From: Candidatus Zixiibacteriota bacterium
GTDB taxonomy: Bacteria; Desulfobacterota; Binatia; UBA9968
Reading direction: 5' to 3'
Assembly: GCA_035574315.1 (NCBI GenBank)
Contig: DATLYW010000048.1
Location: 62,001 to 126,000, forward strand
DNA: 64,000 nucleotides
The notes under the pieces were generated by a model. The model saw only the letters and a program-made list of their open reading frames with translations. It made no database searches and was not told where the DNA came from. Each line of letters opens with the position of its first letter. The first letter of the stretch is position 1. This document shows, piece by piece, positions 25,049 to 33,515 of this stretch. The position numbers were made by a program, and so were the translations under genes.

Positions 25049-25981
25049 GTGATCCGCATCGCCGTTCCCGACCTGATCTCCAATTCCTATTTTCCGGCGA
25101 TCGCCGCCGTCGAGCTGGGATGCTTCGCCTCGGAGGGGCTCGACGCCTCGATCGACCTCCTCTTCCCCGTTCCGAAGACCTACGAGGCTCTGCGCGACGG
25201 CGCGCTCGACTTCGTCGTCGGCTCGGCCCACGCGACGCTGTTCGCCTTTCCCGAATGGCGCGGGGCGAAGCTCCTCGCGGCGGTGGCCCGCCACACCTAC
25301 TGGTTTCTCGTCGTCCGCAGCGATCTCCGCCCGAAACGGGGCGATCTGAGCGTGGTCAAGGGCTTGCGCCTCGGCGCCGCTCCGGGTGTCGACCTGAGCT
25401 TGCGCGCGATGCTCGTCGAGGCCGGCATCGACCCCGAGCGCGACAACGTGAAGATCACGCCGATCCCCGGTGCAGCGGGCCCCGATGTTTCCTTCGGGCT
25501 CTCGGCCGCCCGGGCGCTCGAGGAAGGGAAGCTCGACGGCTTCTGGGCGAACGGCATGGGGTGCGAGGTCGCCGTACGGCGCGGTGTCGGCGCGATGGTG
25601 CTCGACGTGCGACGGGGAGACGGGCCGCCGGGGGCGCGCCACCACACGTTTCCCGCCCTGGTCACCACGCAAAAGCGCATCGACGAGGAGCCGCAGACGG
25701 CCCGTGCGGCCATCCGCGCCATCATGAAGGCTCACAAGGCGCTGCGCGAGGACGTGACGCTGGCCGGCGAGGTGGGGAAGAAGCGCTTTCCGCCTGCCGA
25801 AGCGGAGCTGATCGCCGACCTGATCCGTCGCGATCTTCCGTACTACGATCCCGAGATCAGCGAGGAGACCGTCGAGAACATGAACCGGTTCGCTCGAAGC
25901 GTGGGCCTCCTCTCGGGCCCGGCCCCTTACGATCAGGTCGTCGCCACTCAGTTTCGGGACGTCTGGAGGGAAAAGGTATGA
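25049..25981 (+). CDS. NMT1/THI5-like substrate-binding protein without a signal peptide
   Basis: A 310-residue periplasmic-binding-fold protein of the NMT1/SsuA type: it opens directly with the first strand (IRIAVPDLISNSYFPAIAA), followed by DFVVGSAHATLF and KGLRLGAAPG. The GTG start at 25049 has AAGGAGG 7 nt before it, so there is no room for an export signal. It may therefore act in the cytoplasm, or the family fold may be used for another job. No permease or ATPase follows. Its TGA overlaps the start of a 28-codon micro-ORF (ATGA). Confidence 0.83.
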   Translation: MIRIAVPDLISNSYFPAIAAVELGCFASEGLDASIDLLFPVPKTYEALRDGALDFVVGSAHATLFAFPEWRGAKLLAAVARHTYWFLVVRSDLRPKRGDLSVVKGLRLGAAPGVDLSLRAMLVEAGIDPERDNVKITPIPGAAGPDVSFGLSAARALEEGKLDGFWANGMGCEVAVRRGVGAMVLDVRRGDGPPGARHHTFPALVTTQKRIDEEPQTARAAIRAIMKAHKALREDVTLAGEVGKKRFPPAEAELIADLIRRDLPYYDPEISEETVENMNRFARSVGLLSGPAPYDQVVATQFRDVWREKV

Positions 25982-26064
25982 ACCCGGCGCAGGCCGCCCC
26001 GGAATCCTCGGGTCGCGCGCCCCTTTCGATACGGCCGGGAGCCGAAGTCCGGAGGAAGACATGA
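25978..26064 (+). CDS. coupled 28-codon micro-ORF between two binding-protein genes
   Basis: ATG 25978 overlaps the stop of the NMT1-type gene (ATGA), and its own TGA overlaps the next gene's ATG at 26061 (ATGA), so the reading frame bridges the gap exactly. The peptide (MNPAQAAPESSGRAPLSIRP and eight more residues) has no recognisable domain. It may exist only to carry ribosomes across, or be a worn-down gene remnant. The next gene has its own GGAGGAAG, so coupling may be partial. Confidence 0.35.
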   Translation: MNPAQAAPESSGRAPLSIRPGAEVRRKT

Positions 26065-27086
26065 GTTTGTCCGCCCGTCGCTATTCAGCGCTTCTCTTAT
26101 CCGCCGGGATTCTTTGTACATGGCTGCTCGCTCCGCGGATGCTCGTCGCCCAGGCGGCGGATGTCGCCGGAGCAAGAAAAGAAGGCAAGGTCGTCGTCTA
26201 TGGAACGACGCTTCCGAACGTGATCCAGCCCATCCATGCGGCGTTCGAGAAGCGCTACGGCATCCGCGTCGAGTACTGGCGCGCTTCGGCGACGGCGGTC
26301 GTGGATCGCGCCATCACCGAATGGCGCAGCGGGAATCCGGGCTTCGACGTCGTCTTCGCGATCAACGGCACCATTACCTTGCTCAAGCGGGAAAACGCCT
26401 TGGCCCGTTACACGCCGCCCGCGGCCGCGAAGTTTCCCGAAAAAGTGAGAGACAAGGACGGGGTGTTGACCGCGTTTCGCCACACGCCGCTGGCCGTGCT
26501 TTACAACACGGACCTGGTGAAAACCGCCGACCTGCCCGGGAGCTTCGATCATCTGCTCGATCCGAAATGGCAGAACAAGATCGTCATGCCCGACCCGTCG
26601 CGCCACACCAGCACGGCGCAGTTCCTCTGGAACCTGCAGAAGATCAAGGGCGACAAATGGCTGGACTACGTGAGGGCGCTCGCCAGGCAGAAGCCCTTTC
26701 TCGTCGAATCGCTGGCGCCGGTTCCCAATGCTCTCGTCCGGGGGGAAGGCTACCTCGGCATCTCGTACGCGCAATACGTCGGGCAGGTCAAAGGGCCCTT
26801 GAGTCTCGTCGTCTTCGACAAGGTGTTCACGGACTCGACCGACCTGGGTCTCGGAGCCAGGGCGAGGAACGGCAACGCCGGAAAGCTGTACATGGATTAC
26901 CTCTGCGGGCCGGAGGCGCAGAAAGCGATCGCCGATAGCGGGGACTTTCCGCTCTATCCCGGCATCTACCCCGCCGTCAAGGAGGCGGACAAGATCGTGG
27001 CCAACGCGGTGTTCATGGACAACCCGACGGCCGAGGAGTTCAAGAAGCTGCGGGAAGATTTCCGGTCCATTTTCCTGGGCCGCTGA
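26061..27086 (+). CDS. ferric-type ABC solute-binding protein (orphan)
   Basis: A 341-residue extracellular binding protein of family 1 (FbpA/AfuA type). A signal peptide (about residues 1-32, ending AQA) is followed by GKVVVYGTT, FEKRYGIRVEYW, YNTDLVK and LLDPKWQNKIVMPDP, the standard order. GGAGGAAG precedes the ATG. No permease or ATPase gene is adjacent. Relatives carry iron, but many environmental homologs with this pattern probably bind organic acids or phosphonates. It ends next to a 10-bp inverted repeat. Confidence 0.88.
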   Translation: MSLSARRYSALLLSAGILCTWLLAPRMLVAQAADVAGARKEGKVVVYGTTLPNVIQPIHAAFEKRYGIRVEYWRASATAVVDRAITEWRSGNPGFDVVFAINGTITLLKRENALARYTPPAAAKFPEKVRDKDGVLTAFRHTPLAVLYNTDLVKTADLPGSFDHLLDPKWQNKIVMPDPSRHTSTAQFLWNLQKIKGDKWLDYVRALARQKPFLVESLAPVPNALVRGEGYLGISYAQYVGQVKGPLSLVVFDKVFTDSTDLGLGARARNGNAGKLYMDYLCGPEAQKAIADSGDFPLYPGIYPAVKEADKIVANAVFMDNPTAEEFKKLREDFRSIFLGR

Positions 27087-27118
27087 AACTCGCAGCCTGT
27101 CCCGTCTCTCGAGGAGCC

Positions 27119-27151
27119 CGTCGATCGCGGATTCCGCGGTTGCGATCGACG
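27119..27151. terminator. inverted repeat between convergent genes
   Basis: CGTCGATCGC and GCGATCGACG form a perfect 10-bp stem around a 13-nt loop, midway between the stops of two convergent genes. There is no T-run on either side, so it is a terminator candidate by position and stem only. Confidence 0.45.
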
Positions 27152-27186
27152 ACGACGGGCGACGGCTGCCCGGCGGAGACCGCGGG

Positions 27187-28053
27187 TCAGCGGGCGCGCT
27201 GCGCCGCGGCGCGAATCGCGCGGGCGCCGTAGATGCGAGCCAGGTGTGAGCGGAACTCGGCGGAGCCGTGGAGATCCGAGAGCGGCTCGACGCCGTCGGC
27301 GACGCGAGCGGCGGCTTCCTCGATCAGTCTGGGCGCGAGCTTTTCGCCGCGCAACCGCTCTTCGGCGGCGCGGGCGCGAAACGGCCTGTCCGCAAGACCG
27401 GTCACGCCGATGCCGATCTCCTCGCAGCTTCCCTTCGAGTCGACCCTCAACGCGACCGCTACCCCGACCAGAGCGAAGCCGGAGGCCCGTTGCCTCGCCT
27501 TGAAATAGGCGCTCCCCGATCGGCGCTGCGCCGCCGGCACCTGGATTTCCGTCAGGATCTCCCGGGGACCGATGGCGGTCGTCATCGGCCCCAGGAAAAA
27601 GTCCTCGGCTCGTATCCGCCGCTCGCCCGCGGGCCCGTGCATGAGCAGCTCGCCGCCGAGCGCCAGAATCGCCGCCGGCCAGTCGCTGCCGGGGTCGGCG
27701 TGGACGAGGCTGCCCCCGATCGTACCGAGGTTTCGCACCTGGAGGTCGCCGATCACGCCGGCGGTTTCGACCAAGAGCCGCCCGCTCTTCGCGAGCGCCG
27801 CCGAGCTTTCGATCTTATAGTGAGTGGCCAGCGCGCCAATGCACAGTCGGTCGTTCCGCCGTTCGGCGCCGTCGAGCCCTGAAATCTTTCGCAGGTCGAC
27901 AAGCAGCTTCGGCCGGGCGAGCCTGAGCTTGAGGAGCGGCAGCAGGCTCTGACCGCCGGCGAGGAGCCTGGCGTCCTCCCCGTGCGCGGCAAGGGCTTCG
28001 AGCGCCTCCTCCAGCGTGCGCGGCGCGAGATAGTCGAAAGCAGCCGGGATCAT
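27187..28053 (-). CDS. molybdenum hydroxylase FAD subunit (CoxM-like)
   Basis: A 288-residue FAD-binding medium subunit. It shows FDYLAPRTLEEALEAL, the AGGQSLLPLLKLRL flavin motif, and NLGTIGGSLVHADPGSDWPA, the second FAD motif. The C-terminal CO-dehydrogenase-flavoprotein domain follows (FKARQRASGFALVGVAVAL). Its ATG at 28053 overlaps the large-subunit stop (ATGA). Electrons pass from the Mo site through Fe-S clusters to this FAD. It is the last gene of the operon binding protein-S-L-M. Confidence 0.92.
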   Translation of the reverse strand: MIPAAFDYLAPRTLEEALEALAAHGEDARLLAGGQSLLPLLKLRLARPKLLVDLRKISGLDGAERRNDRLCIGALATHYKIESSAALAKSGRLLVETAGVIGDLQVRNLGTIGGSLVHADPGSDWPAAILALGGELLMHGPAGERRIRAEDFFLGPMTTAIGPREILTEIQVPAAQRRSGSAYFKARQRASGFALVGVAVALRVDSKGSCEEIGIGVTGLADRPFRARAAEERLRGEKLAPRLIEEAAARVADGVEPLSDLHGSAEFRSHLARIYGARAIRAAAQRAR

Positions 28054-30377
28054 TTCCGCCCTCCGGCCGCCGTCTCTGGTCTGCGGCAGATGTTCCAGAT
28101 CTTCTCCGGCGTGATCGGCATGTCGATATGGCTCACGCCGAAGGGAGCCAGCGCGTCCACCACGGCGTTCACCACGGCGGGCGTGGAGCCGATCGTCCCC
28201 GCCTCGCCGACGCCCTTGATGCCAAGCGGGTTCACCGGCGTTGGCGTCTCGGTGCGGGCGAGACGGAAGCGCGGCAGGTCGGCTGCGCGCGGCAGCGCGT
28301 AGTCCATCAGGCTGCCGGTGAGGAGCTGCCCGTTCTCGTCGTAGACGATCTCTTCGAAGAGCGCCTGTCCGATTCCCTGGGCGATACCGCCGTGGAGCTG
28401 GCCGTCGACGAGCAGCGGATTGATCACCCTGCCGCAATCGTCGACCGCAATGTACTTCCGGATCGTGACCTGCCCGGTATCGGGCTCGACCTCGACCACG
28501 CAGACGTGAGTGCCGAAGGGAAAAGTGAAGTTGTCCGGCTCGAACGTCGACTCCGCCGCGAGCTCCGGATCGAGCCCCGGCGGAAGATCGCGCGTCGCCT
28601 GCGCCCGCTGCGCGATCTGCGCGAGCGTGAGCGCCCGGCGCGGCACTCCCTTGACGCCGAAGCGGCCGTCGGCGAAAACGACGTCCTCGACGTCCGCTTC
28701 CAGCAGATGCGCCGCCAGCTCGCGCGCCTTCTCCCTGACCTTCTCAGCTGCGTGGTAAACGGCGATACCTCCCACCGCCGTCGCCCGGCTCCCGAAGGTG
28801 CCGGTTCCCCTGGCGACCAGCGCGGTATCGCCGTGCACCACTTCGACGTCGTCCAGAGCGACGCCGAGCTGATCCGCCACGATCTGCGCGAACGAGGTCT
28901 TCTGCCCCTGCCCGTGCGGCGAGGCCCCGGTCAGCACTCTCACTTTGCCCGTGGGCTCGACCTCCACCTTGCCGTACTCCGAGAACCCGGGCCCCATCGC
29001 GCAGATCTCGACGTAGGTCGAAAGCCCGATCCCCAGATAGCGCCCGCGGCCTCGCAGCCGTTTTTGCTCCCGTCTCAGCTCCGCGTAGCCGGCGAGCCGG
29101 AGTGCCTTGTCGAGCGCCGCGCGGTAGTTGCCGCTGTCGTAGGTGAGACCCGTCGCGGTCTTGAACGGGAACTCGCGCGGCTGCGGAAAGTTCCGCTGCC
29201 GCACCTTGACGGGATCCATCCCCAGCTCCCGGGCGATCCTGTCGACGAGCCGCTCGATCACGTAGGTCGCCTCGGGCCGCCCGGCGCCGCGATACGCGTC
29301 CGTCGACATCTTGTTGGTGAAGGCCCCTTTGACCTCGATCGCGATCGCCGGGATCTTGTAGCACCCGGAAAGCATGCGGCCCGTGAACGGCGGAATCGCC
29401 GGCGTGAAGAGCTGATGATAGGCGCCGATGTCGGCGACCACGTCGTAGCGCAATCCCAGAATGGCGCCGTCCTCCGCCACCGCCGCGGCGACCTCGCCGG
29501 TCTGGCCGCGGCCGTGGATCGTCGCGCGCATATTCTCGCCCCGCTCTTCGGTCCACTTGACCGGCCGGCCGAGCGCGATCGCGAGGTACGCGAGCAGCGG
29601 CTCCTCGGCGTAGACGTTGAGCTTGCTCCCGAACCCGCCACCGACGTCCGGCGCGATCACGCGCACCTGATCCTGCGGGAGATTCAGCATGCGCGCCAGA
29701 TGGCTCTTCAGGATGTGCGGGATCTGCGTCGACGACCAGACGGTGAGCTCCTTTTCGGCGGCCAGATAGCGCGCCGCCACGGCTCGACCTTCGAGAGCGA
29801 CCGGGGCAAGGCGCTGGTGAACGAGCTTTTGCCGGACGATCTTGTGCGCCTGCTCGAACGCCCGCTCGACGTCTCCCTGCTTGTGCTCCCAGCGAAAGGC
29901 CAGGTTGTCGGGCCATTGGGAATGGATCACCGGGGCGCCGGCAGCGAGAGCCCGTTCCGGATCCGTGACGGCCGGCAGGGGCTCGTAGTCGACGGCGATC
30001 AGATCGAGGGCGTCGCGGGCCGCGTAGCGTTCTTCGGCCGCGACCGCCGCAACGCCCTCGCCGACGTAACAGACTTTGTCGACCGCCAGGACGCGGTGCT
30101 CGGGGACCCTGAGCGTCGGGTTGTCCGCCGTAGTCGGCAGGGCGGCGATCTTCCCGCGCAGGTCCGCGCCGGTGAAGACCGCGACCACGCCCGGCTGCCG
30201 CCGCACCTCGTCGGTATCGATGCGCACGATCCTGGCGTGCGCGTGCGGGCTTCGCAGGATCGCGACGTGAAGCACGCCGGGAAGCTTGACGTCGTCCACG
30301 TACCGGCCGAGGCCCCGAACCAGGGCCGGGTCTTCCCGCCGTTTGACTTTCGCTCCGACCAGCTTGCTGACCGGCAC
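28050..30377 (-). CDS. molybdenum hydroxylase large subunit (CoxL-like, form II type)
   Basis: A 775-residue Mo-binding subunit of the xanthine-oxidase family. It has the cofactor segments GGGFGSK, DAYRGAGRPE, GSSPHGQGQ-type GASPHGQGQ, and the catalytic Glu in KGVGEAG near the C-terminus. The active-site loop reads AYRGAGR, not AYRCSFR, so it lacks the Cys that holds copper in true aerobic CO dehydrogenase. It is better called a form-II or general aldehyde, purine or aromatic hydroxylase. XdhC/CoxI-type maturation genes are not in the window. Neighbours supply the other two subunits. Confidence 0.92.
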   Translation of the reverse strand: MPVSKLVGAKVKRREDPALVRGLGRYVDDVKLPGVLHVAILRSPHAHARIVRIDTDEVRRQPGVVAVFTGADLRGKIAALPTTADNPTLRVPEHRVLAVDKVCYVGEGVAAVAAEERYAARDALDLIAVDYEPLPAVTDPERALAAGAPVIHSQWPDNLAFRWEHKQGDVERAFEQAHKIVRQKLVHQRLAPVALEGRAVAARYLAAEKELTVWSSTQIPHILKSHLARMLNLPQDQVRVIAPDVGGGFGSKLNVYAEEPLLAYLAIALGRPVKWTEERGENMRATIHGRGQTGEVAAAVAEDGAILGLRYDVVADIGAYHQLFTPAIPPFTGRMLSGCYKIPAIAIEVKGAFTNKMSTDAYRGAGRPEATYVIERLVDRIARELGMDPVKVRQRNFPQPREFPFKTATGLTYDSGNYRAALDKALRLAGYAELRREQKRLRGRGRYLGIGLSTYVEICAMGPGFSEYGKVEVEPTGKVRVLTGASPHGQGQKTSFAQIVADQLGVALDDVEVVHGDTALVARGTGTFGSRATAVGGIAVYHAAEKVREKARELAAHLLEADVEDVVFADGRFGVKGVPRRALTLAQIAQRAQATRDLPPGLDPELAAESTFEPDNFTFPFGTHVCVVEVEPDTGQVTIRKYIAVDDCGRVINPLLVDGQLHGGIAQGIGQALFEEIVYDENGQLLTGSLMDYALPRAADLPRFRLARTETPTPVNPLGIKGVGEAGTIGSTPAVVNAVVDALAPFGVSHIDMPITPEKIWNICRRPETAAGGRK

Positions 30378-30393
30378 GACGCCTCCTCCGCTT

Positions 30394-30927
30394 TCAGCTC
30401 CGGCTTCGTCCCGAGCGCGCTGCAGCCCGAAGCCGCCCGCCGCTCCTCGGTCTCATCGCTCGCGCCGCCTCGCGCACGGCGTCGACGATATGCTGGTAGC
30501 CGGTGCAGCGGCAGAGATTCCCGTCGAGCGCGTGGCGGATTTCCGCTTCCGACGGATTCGGGTTGCGCCGGAGGAGCTGGTAGGAGGTGAGAATCATTCC
30601 CGGGGTGCAAAAACCGCACTGCAACCCGTGGCGATCCCAGAACGCCTGCTGGATCGGGTGAAGCTTCTCTCCCCGCGCCAATCCTTCGATGGTGAGGACC
30701 TCGGCGCCGTCCGCCTGGACGGCGAGCACGGTGCAGGACTTCACCGCCGCGCCGTCGAGAAGAACCGTGCACGCGCCGCAAATGGAGGTGTCGCAGCCGA
30801 CGTGGGTGCCGGTGAGGCCCAGCGTGTCGCGTAGAAAATCGACGAGCAGGAGCCGCGGCTCGACCTCGCGCTCGTGCGCAGCCCCGTTCACGGTCACCGA
30901 GATGCTTTTTTTCGCGGCCGCGTCCAC
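30394..30927 (-). CDS. molybdenum hydroxylase [2Fe-2S] subunit (CoxS-like)
   Basis: A 177-residue small subunit. The plant-type cluster ligands appear in [16 protein letters not shown] plus the Cys in VKSCTVLA, and the second cluster ligands in [10 protein letters not shown] and [11 protein letters not shown]. All eight cysteines are present. The C-terminal 20 residues form an Arg/Ser-rich tail beyond the usual end. The gene is 16 nt upstream of the large subunit and 56 nt after an ABC binding-protein gene on the same strand. Confidence 0.92.
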   Translation of the reverse strand: MDAAAKKSISVTVNGAAHEREVEPRLLLVDFLRDTLGLTGTHVGCDTSICGACTVLLDGAAVKSCTVLAVQADGAEVLTIEGLARGEKLHPIQQAFWDRHGLQCGFCTPGMILTSYQLLRRNPNPSEAEIRHALDGNLCRCTGYQHIVDAVREAARAMRPRSGGRLRAAARSGRSRS

Positions 30928-30983
30928 CGATGTTCCGTATAACCGATGGCGATTCGTCGTTCAAGCCGCGCGCGGCGCTTCGA

Positions 30984-32018
30984 TCAGCGAGAGAAGATCT
31001 CCCGGAGCTGCTTCGAGTATTCTTCCATCCTCTCGGCCAGCGCCGGATCGACGGGGACCATCTGGATGCCGCGCACCAGCGCCGTCTGTCCGCGGGCGAG
31101 GTCGCTTCTGGCCACCAGGCGACCGAACCCCTGAATGATTTTCTGGCCTTCTTGCGACAGAACGAAATCCAGGTACAACCGGGCGGCGCTGGGGTGCGGC
31201 GCGCGGGCCGAGAGACCGGTGCCGACCATGATCGCCGGCGCCGGGCCGAGCGCGGTCCAGTCGATCGGCGCCCCCTTCTGCCTCAATCGATCGACGGAGG
31301 ACGACGGTATGTTGATGTCGAGCCAGCTCTCGCCCGCGGCGACGAGTTGCGCCAGGAGCTCGTGGCCGACCCGCTGCGTCGGCTCCTGCTTTGCGAGTGC
31401 CCGCATGTAAGCCAGCCCGCGCTCGCGCCCCAGGATCTGGAGCATGCCGGCGAACCACTCCGCCTTGGTCCCCTCCATCATCATCTTGCCCTTCCACTTC
31501 GGATCGAGAAGATCGTCGTAGCTCTTCGGCAGCGCCAGCGGCGAAACCAGCCGGGTGTTGTATGCCGCGACGTACGGATGGTAGTAGACCGTGGTCCAGT
31601 AGCCGGAGTCCTTGAACTCCCGGGGATAGAGGGAATCTTCAGGCGGCACGTAGCGCGCGAGCACGCCCCTGCGCTTGAAAAGATACATGCTGAACTCGAC
31701 GGTCTGGATGACATCGGCGAAGCTCTTGCCGGCGGCCGCCTCGGCGAGGACCTTGGTGAGGAGCTTTTCGCTTCCGGTTCGGTTGAGTCTCACCTTGACC
31801 GCCGGGTATCGCTCCTGGAAACGGGAGATGAGGGCGTTCGCCTCGCCCAGGTTCATGGACGCGTAGAAGACCACTTCCCCCTCTTTCGCGGCAGCCTCGA
31901 CCAGCTGCCGCGGCGCAGCGGCCTGCGTGATCGGCTGACCCCCCGCGAGCAGCAGGACAACCATTGCCGGCCATGCGCGGCGGATGCGTCCACAGCGTAA
32001 CTCCCACTGAATCTTCAT
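30984..32018 (-). CDS. ferric-type ABC solute-binding protein at the head of the hydroxylase operon
   Basis: A 344-residue exported binding protein (family 1). The signal peptide (about residues 1-34, RRAWPAMVVLLLAGG then AQAA-like AAA) is followed by GEVVFYASMNLGEANALI, AYNTRLVSP and LLDPKWKGKMMM. The ATG at 32018 has AAGGGG at a proper distance; a TTG two codons earlier is less likely. Its stop is 56 nt before the hydroxylase small subunit, and a promoter-like sequence lies 40 nt upstream, so one transcript could carry all four genes. It may deliver the substrate that the hydroxylase oxidises. Confidence 0.87.
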   Translation of the reverse strand: MKIQWELRCGRIRRAWPAMVVLLLAGGQPITQAAAPRQLVEAAAKEGEVVFYASMNLGEANALISRFQERYPAVKVRLNRTGSEKLLTKVLAEAAAGKSFADVIQTVEFSMYLFKRRGVLARYVPPEDSLYPREFKDSGYWTTVYYHPYVAAYNTRLVSPLALPKSYDDLLDPKWKGKMMMEGTKAEWFAGMLQILGRERGLAYMRALAKQEPTQRVGHELLAQLVAAGESWLDINIPSSSVDRLRQKGAPIDWTALGPAPAIMVGTGLSARAPHPSAARLYLDFVLSQEGQKIIQGFGRLVARSDLARGQTALVRGIQMVPVDPALAERMEEYSKQLREIFSR

Positions 32019-32059
32019 CGTCAACCCCTTTCCGCGCCCGTAGATCGAGGCACAGTCGA

Positions 32060-32088
32060 AAGCTACGCCGTTATTTGTTGCGGGTCAA
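32060..32088 (-). promoter_or_regulatory. sigma-70-like promoter of the binding protein-hydroxylase operon
   Basis: On the minus strand: TTGACC, 17 nt, TAGCTT, giving a leader of about 35 nt before ATG 32018. The -35 matches 5 of 6 and the -10 3 of 6. The spacer is AT-rich for this genome (CAACAAATAA). Confidence 0.45.
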
Positions 32089-32169
32089 CGAAAAGGCTCG
32101 ACGCCCATCGAGAGAAAAGCCGCGACCTTGAAGAAAACCGGCCAAAATATTGCTTGCCGCTTCCGGCGC

Positions 32170-32658
32170 TCAACCGACGAACAGCGTGAAGCGGGCGCCG
32201 GCAAGATTCGTTACGGATTTGGGAATGAGCAGGCGGCGATCCGCGGACAACACGCGCCGGGCGATCTCCCAGTTCACCGGCGGAAGGGGGCTCAGGCGGG
32301 AGATTTCCTCGAGGGTGAAATAGCCCGCCTGATCGACTTCACGGCCGTCGGCGCGCGGTTCTCCGCTCACGGGCCGCAACAGCAAAACGACGTAAAGACC
32401 GTTGCCCGATTCGGGATCGTAGCGGCTCCGCACGCCGAGGACTCCTTCGACTTCCGTGCTGACGCCGGCCTCTTCCCGCACCTCGCGCACCACCGCCCGC
32501 TCGATGGTTTCGTCAGGCTCGATGAATCCTCCGGGAAGCTGCCAGTTGCCCCGGCCGTGGCGCGACGAGCGTCGCACGAGCAGCAGCCGGCCACCGGCAA
32601 CCACCGCGCCGCCGACACCGATGTTGTACCCCGTGTTGTATCGCTGCGGGATTGCCAT
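32170..32658 (-). CDS. Nudix hydrolase
   Basis: A 162-residue Nudix protein. The Nudix box GX5EX7REUXEEXGU is perfect from Gly44 to Val66 (GFIEPDE, then REVREEAGV). The N-terminus (YNIGVGGAVVAGGRLLLVRR) is the first strand pair of the fold. The enzyme would cleave a nucleoside diphosphate linked to another moiety, with Mg2+. There are no extra motifs naming the substrate. It stands alone on the minus strand. Confidence 0.9.
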   Translation of the reverse strand: MAIPQRYNTGYNIGVGGAVVAGGRLLLVRRSSRHGRGNWQLPGGFIEPDETIERAVVREVREEAGVSTEVEGVLGVRSRYDPESGNGLYVVLLLRPVSGEPRADGREVDQAGYFTLEEISRLSPLPPVNWEIARRVLSADRRLLIPKSVTNLAGARFTLFVG

Positions 32659-32741
32659 GCGCCGTTCGCTCTCTCGGGTTATCGGCGCTTATAGTTGCTC
32701 GCGTGCGGAGCTGTCAAGAGGAATGCTCGAAAACGGCCAAA

Positions 32742-32767
32742 GGAGGAGGCGGACCGCCGCCTCCTCC
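32742..32767 (-). terminator. 11-bp hairpin after the Arg/His-rich secreted protein gene
   Basis: GGAGGAGGCGG and CCGCCTCCTCC form a perfect 11-bp stem with a 4-nt loop. On the minus strand it is followed by TTTGGCCGTTTT, a broken T-run. It lies 35 nt after the stop at 32802 and is a probable intrinsic terminator for that gene. Confidence 0.6.
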
Positions 32768-32801
32768 GCGGGAGGGAATTCGGTTTAAGGCTCTCTGAAA
32801 A

Positions 32802-33299
32802 TCAATCCCAGTGGCGGTGCCACATTCCCCAGCGCTCGTGACGATCGCGGTCTCTCCAACGCCAGCGGGGATGGTGATCGGTCCACCAGTCGCGGTGATA
32901 GCCCCAGCCCCGATTGCGATACCAGCCGTGGCGGTAAGGCGGCCGGTGATCCCACCGATCCCGGTCCCATCGATGCTGCCAGCGATAGCGGTTGAGATCC
33001 GCGTAATCCCTTCTCAGCTCCCGGCGGCTTTGAGCGACCTCCCGCAGGCTGTCCCTGACCTCGCGCCGGTCGGCGGCGATTTCGCTCGGCGGTGCCCCGC
33101 GCCGCAGATCGCGCCGCAGCTCCGCCCGATCACGCCTGAGCTCTCTCATGTCGCGCCGCAATTCCGCTCTGTCACGGCGGATTTCTTCGAAAAGACTGCG
33201 CCGGGCGCCGTGTCCGTCATCCGCCGGCACCGGGCCGCCGAGCAGCAAAAGCGGCATCAACCCCACCCCGAAGCAGGTTACGGTCCTTTTGATGTTCAT
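32802..33299 (-). CDS. secreted Arg/His/Trp-rich protein
   Basis: A 165-residue exported protein. After a signal peptide (about residues 1-27, ending PADD) come heptad-like repeats of RRDRAELRRDMRELRRDR (about 37-70), a second helix (ADRREVRDSLREVAQSRREL) and a C-terminal third dominated by Arg, His, Trp and Tyr (WYRNRGWGYHRDWWTDHHP). Charge is strongly positive. Similar Arg/Asp helix-forming envelope proteins occur in many soil bacteria without known function. The last part could bind metal, nucleic acid or anionic polymer. Base composition stays high-GC. Confidence 0.7.
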   Translation of the reverse strand: MNIKRTVTCFGVGLMPLLLLGGPVPADDGHGARRSLFEEIRRDRAELRRDMRELRRDRAELRRDLRRGAPPSEIAADRREVRDSLREVAQSRRELRRDYADLNRYRWQHRWDRDRWDHRPPYRHGWYRNRGWGYHRDWWTDHHPRWRWRDRDRHERWGMWHRHWD

Positions 33300-33375
33300 A
33301 GGCGTTTGCCCTCCTCGGCGGCTTAGACGGGCTCCGGCGGGCGATGTTAACGGTGGCTCGGATATAGTATAGGGT

Positions 33376-33500
33376 CCGCAGCCCAGCGTCCGGCGTCCGG
33401 CGTTGGAACACCAAAACTTCGGATTCTGAACCTGAAAAACTCCGGACGCGGGACCCTGAACCCCGAGACGTTAGAACAGGGGTGTTGGAAACGAGACTCT
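33376..33500. repeat. CCGGACG/GAACC intergenic repeat (copy F)
   Basis: Loosely repeated words: GCGTCCGGCGTCCGGCGTTG, CTTCGGATTCTGAACCTG, AAAACTCCGGACGCGGGACC, CTGAACCCCGAGACGTTAG. Read on the minus strand they become CAACGCCGGACGCCGGACG, close to the block at 61090-61120 and to copy C. No gene is seen in 33300-33515. Confidence 0.5.
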
Positions 33501-33515
33501 TGACGCAGGGCGCAA

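Noticed and set aside
28050..30377. Reading the large subunit as a true aerobic CO dehydrogenase
   Set aside because: The active-site loop is AYRGAGR; the copper-ligand Cys of the form I loop AYRCSFR is missing.
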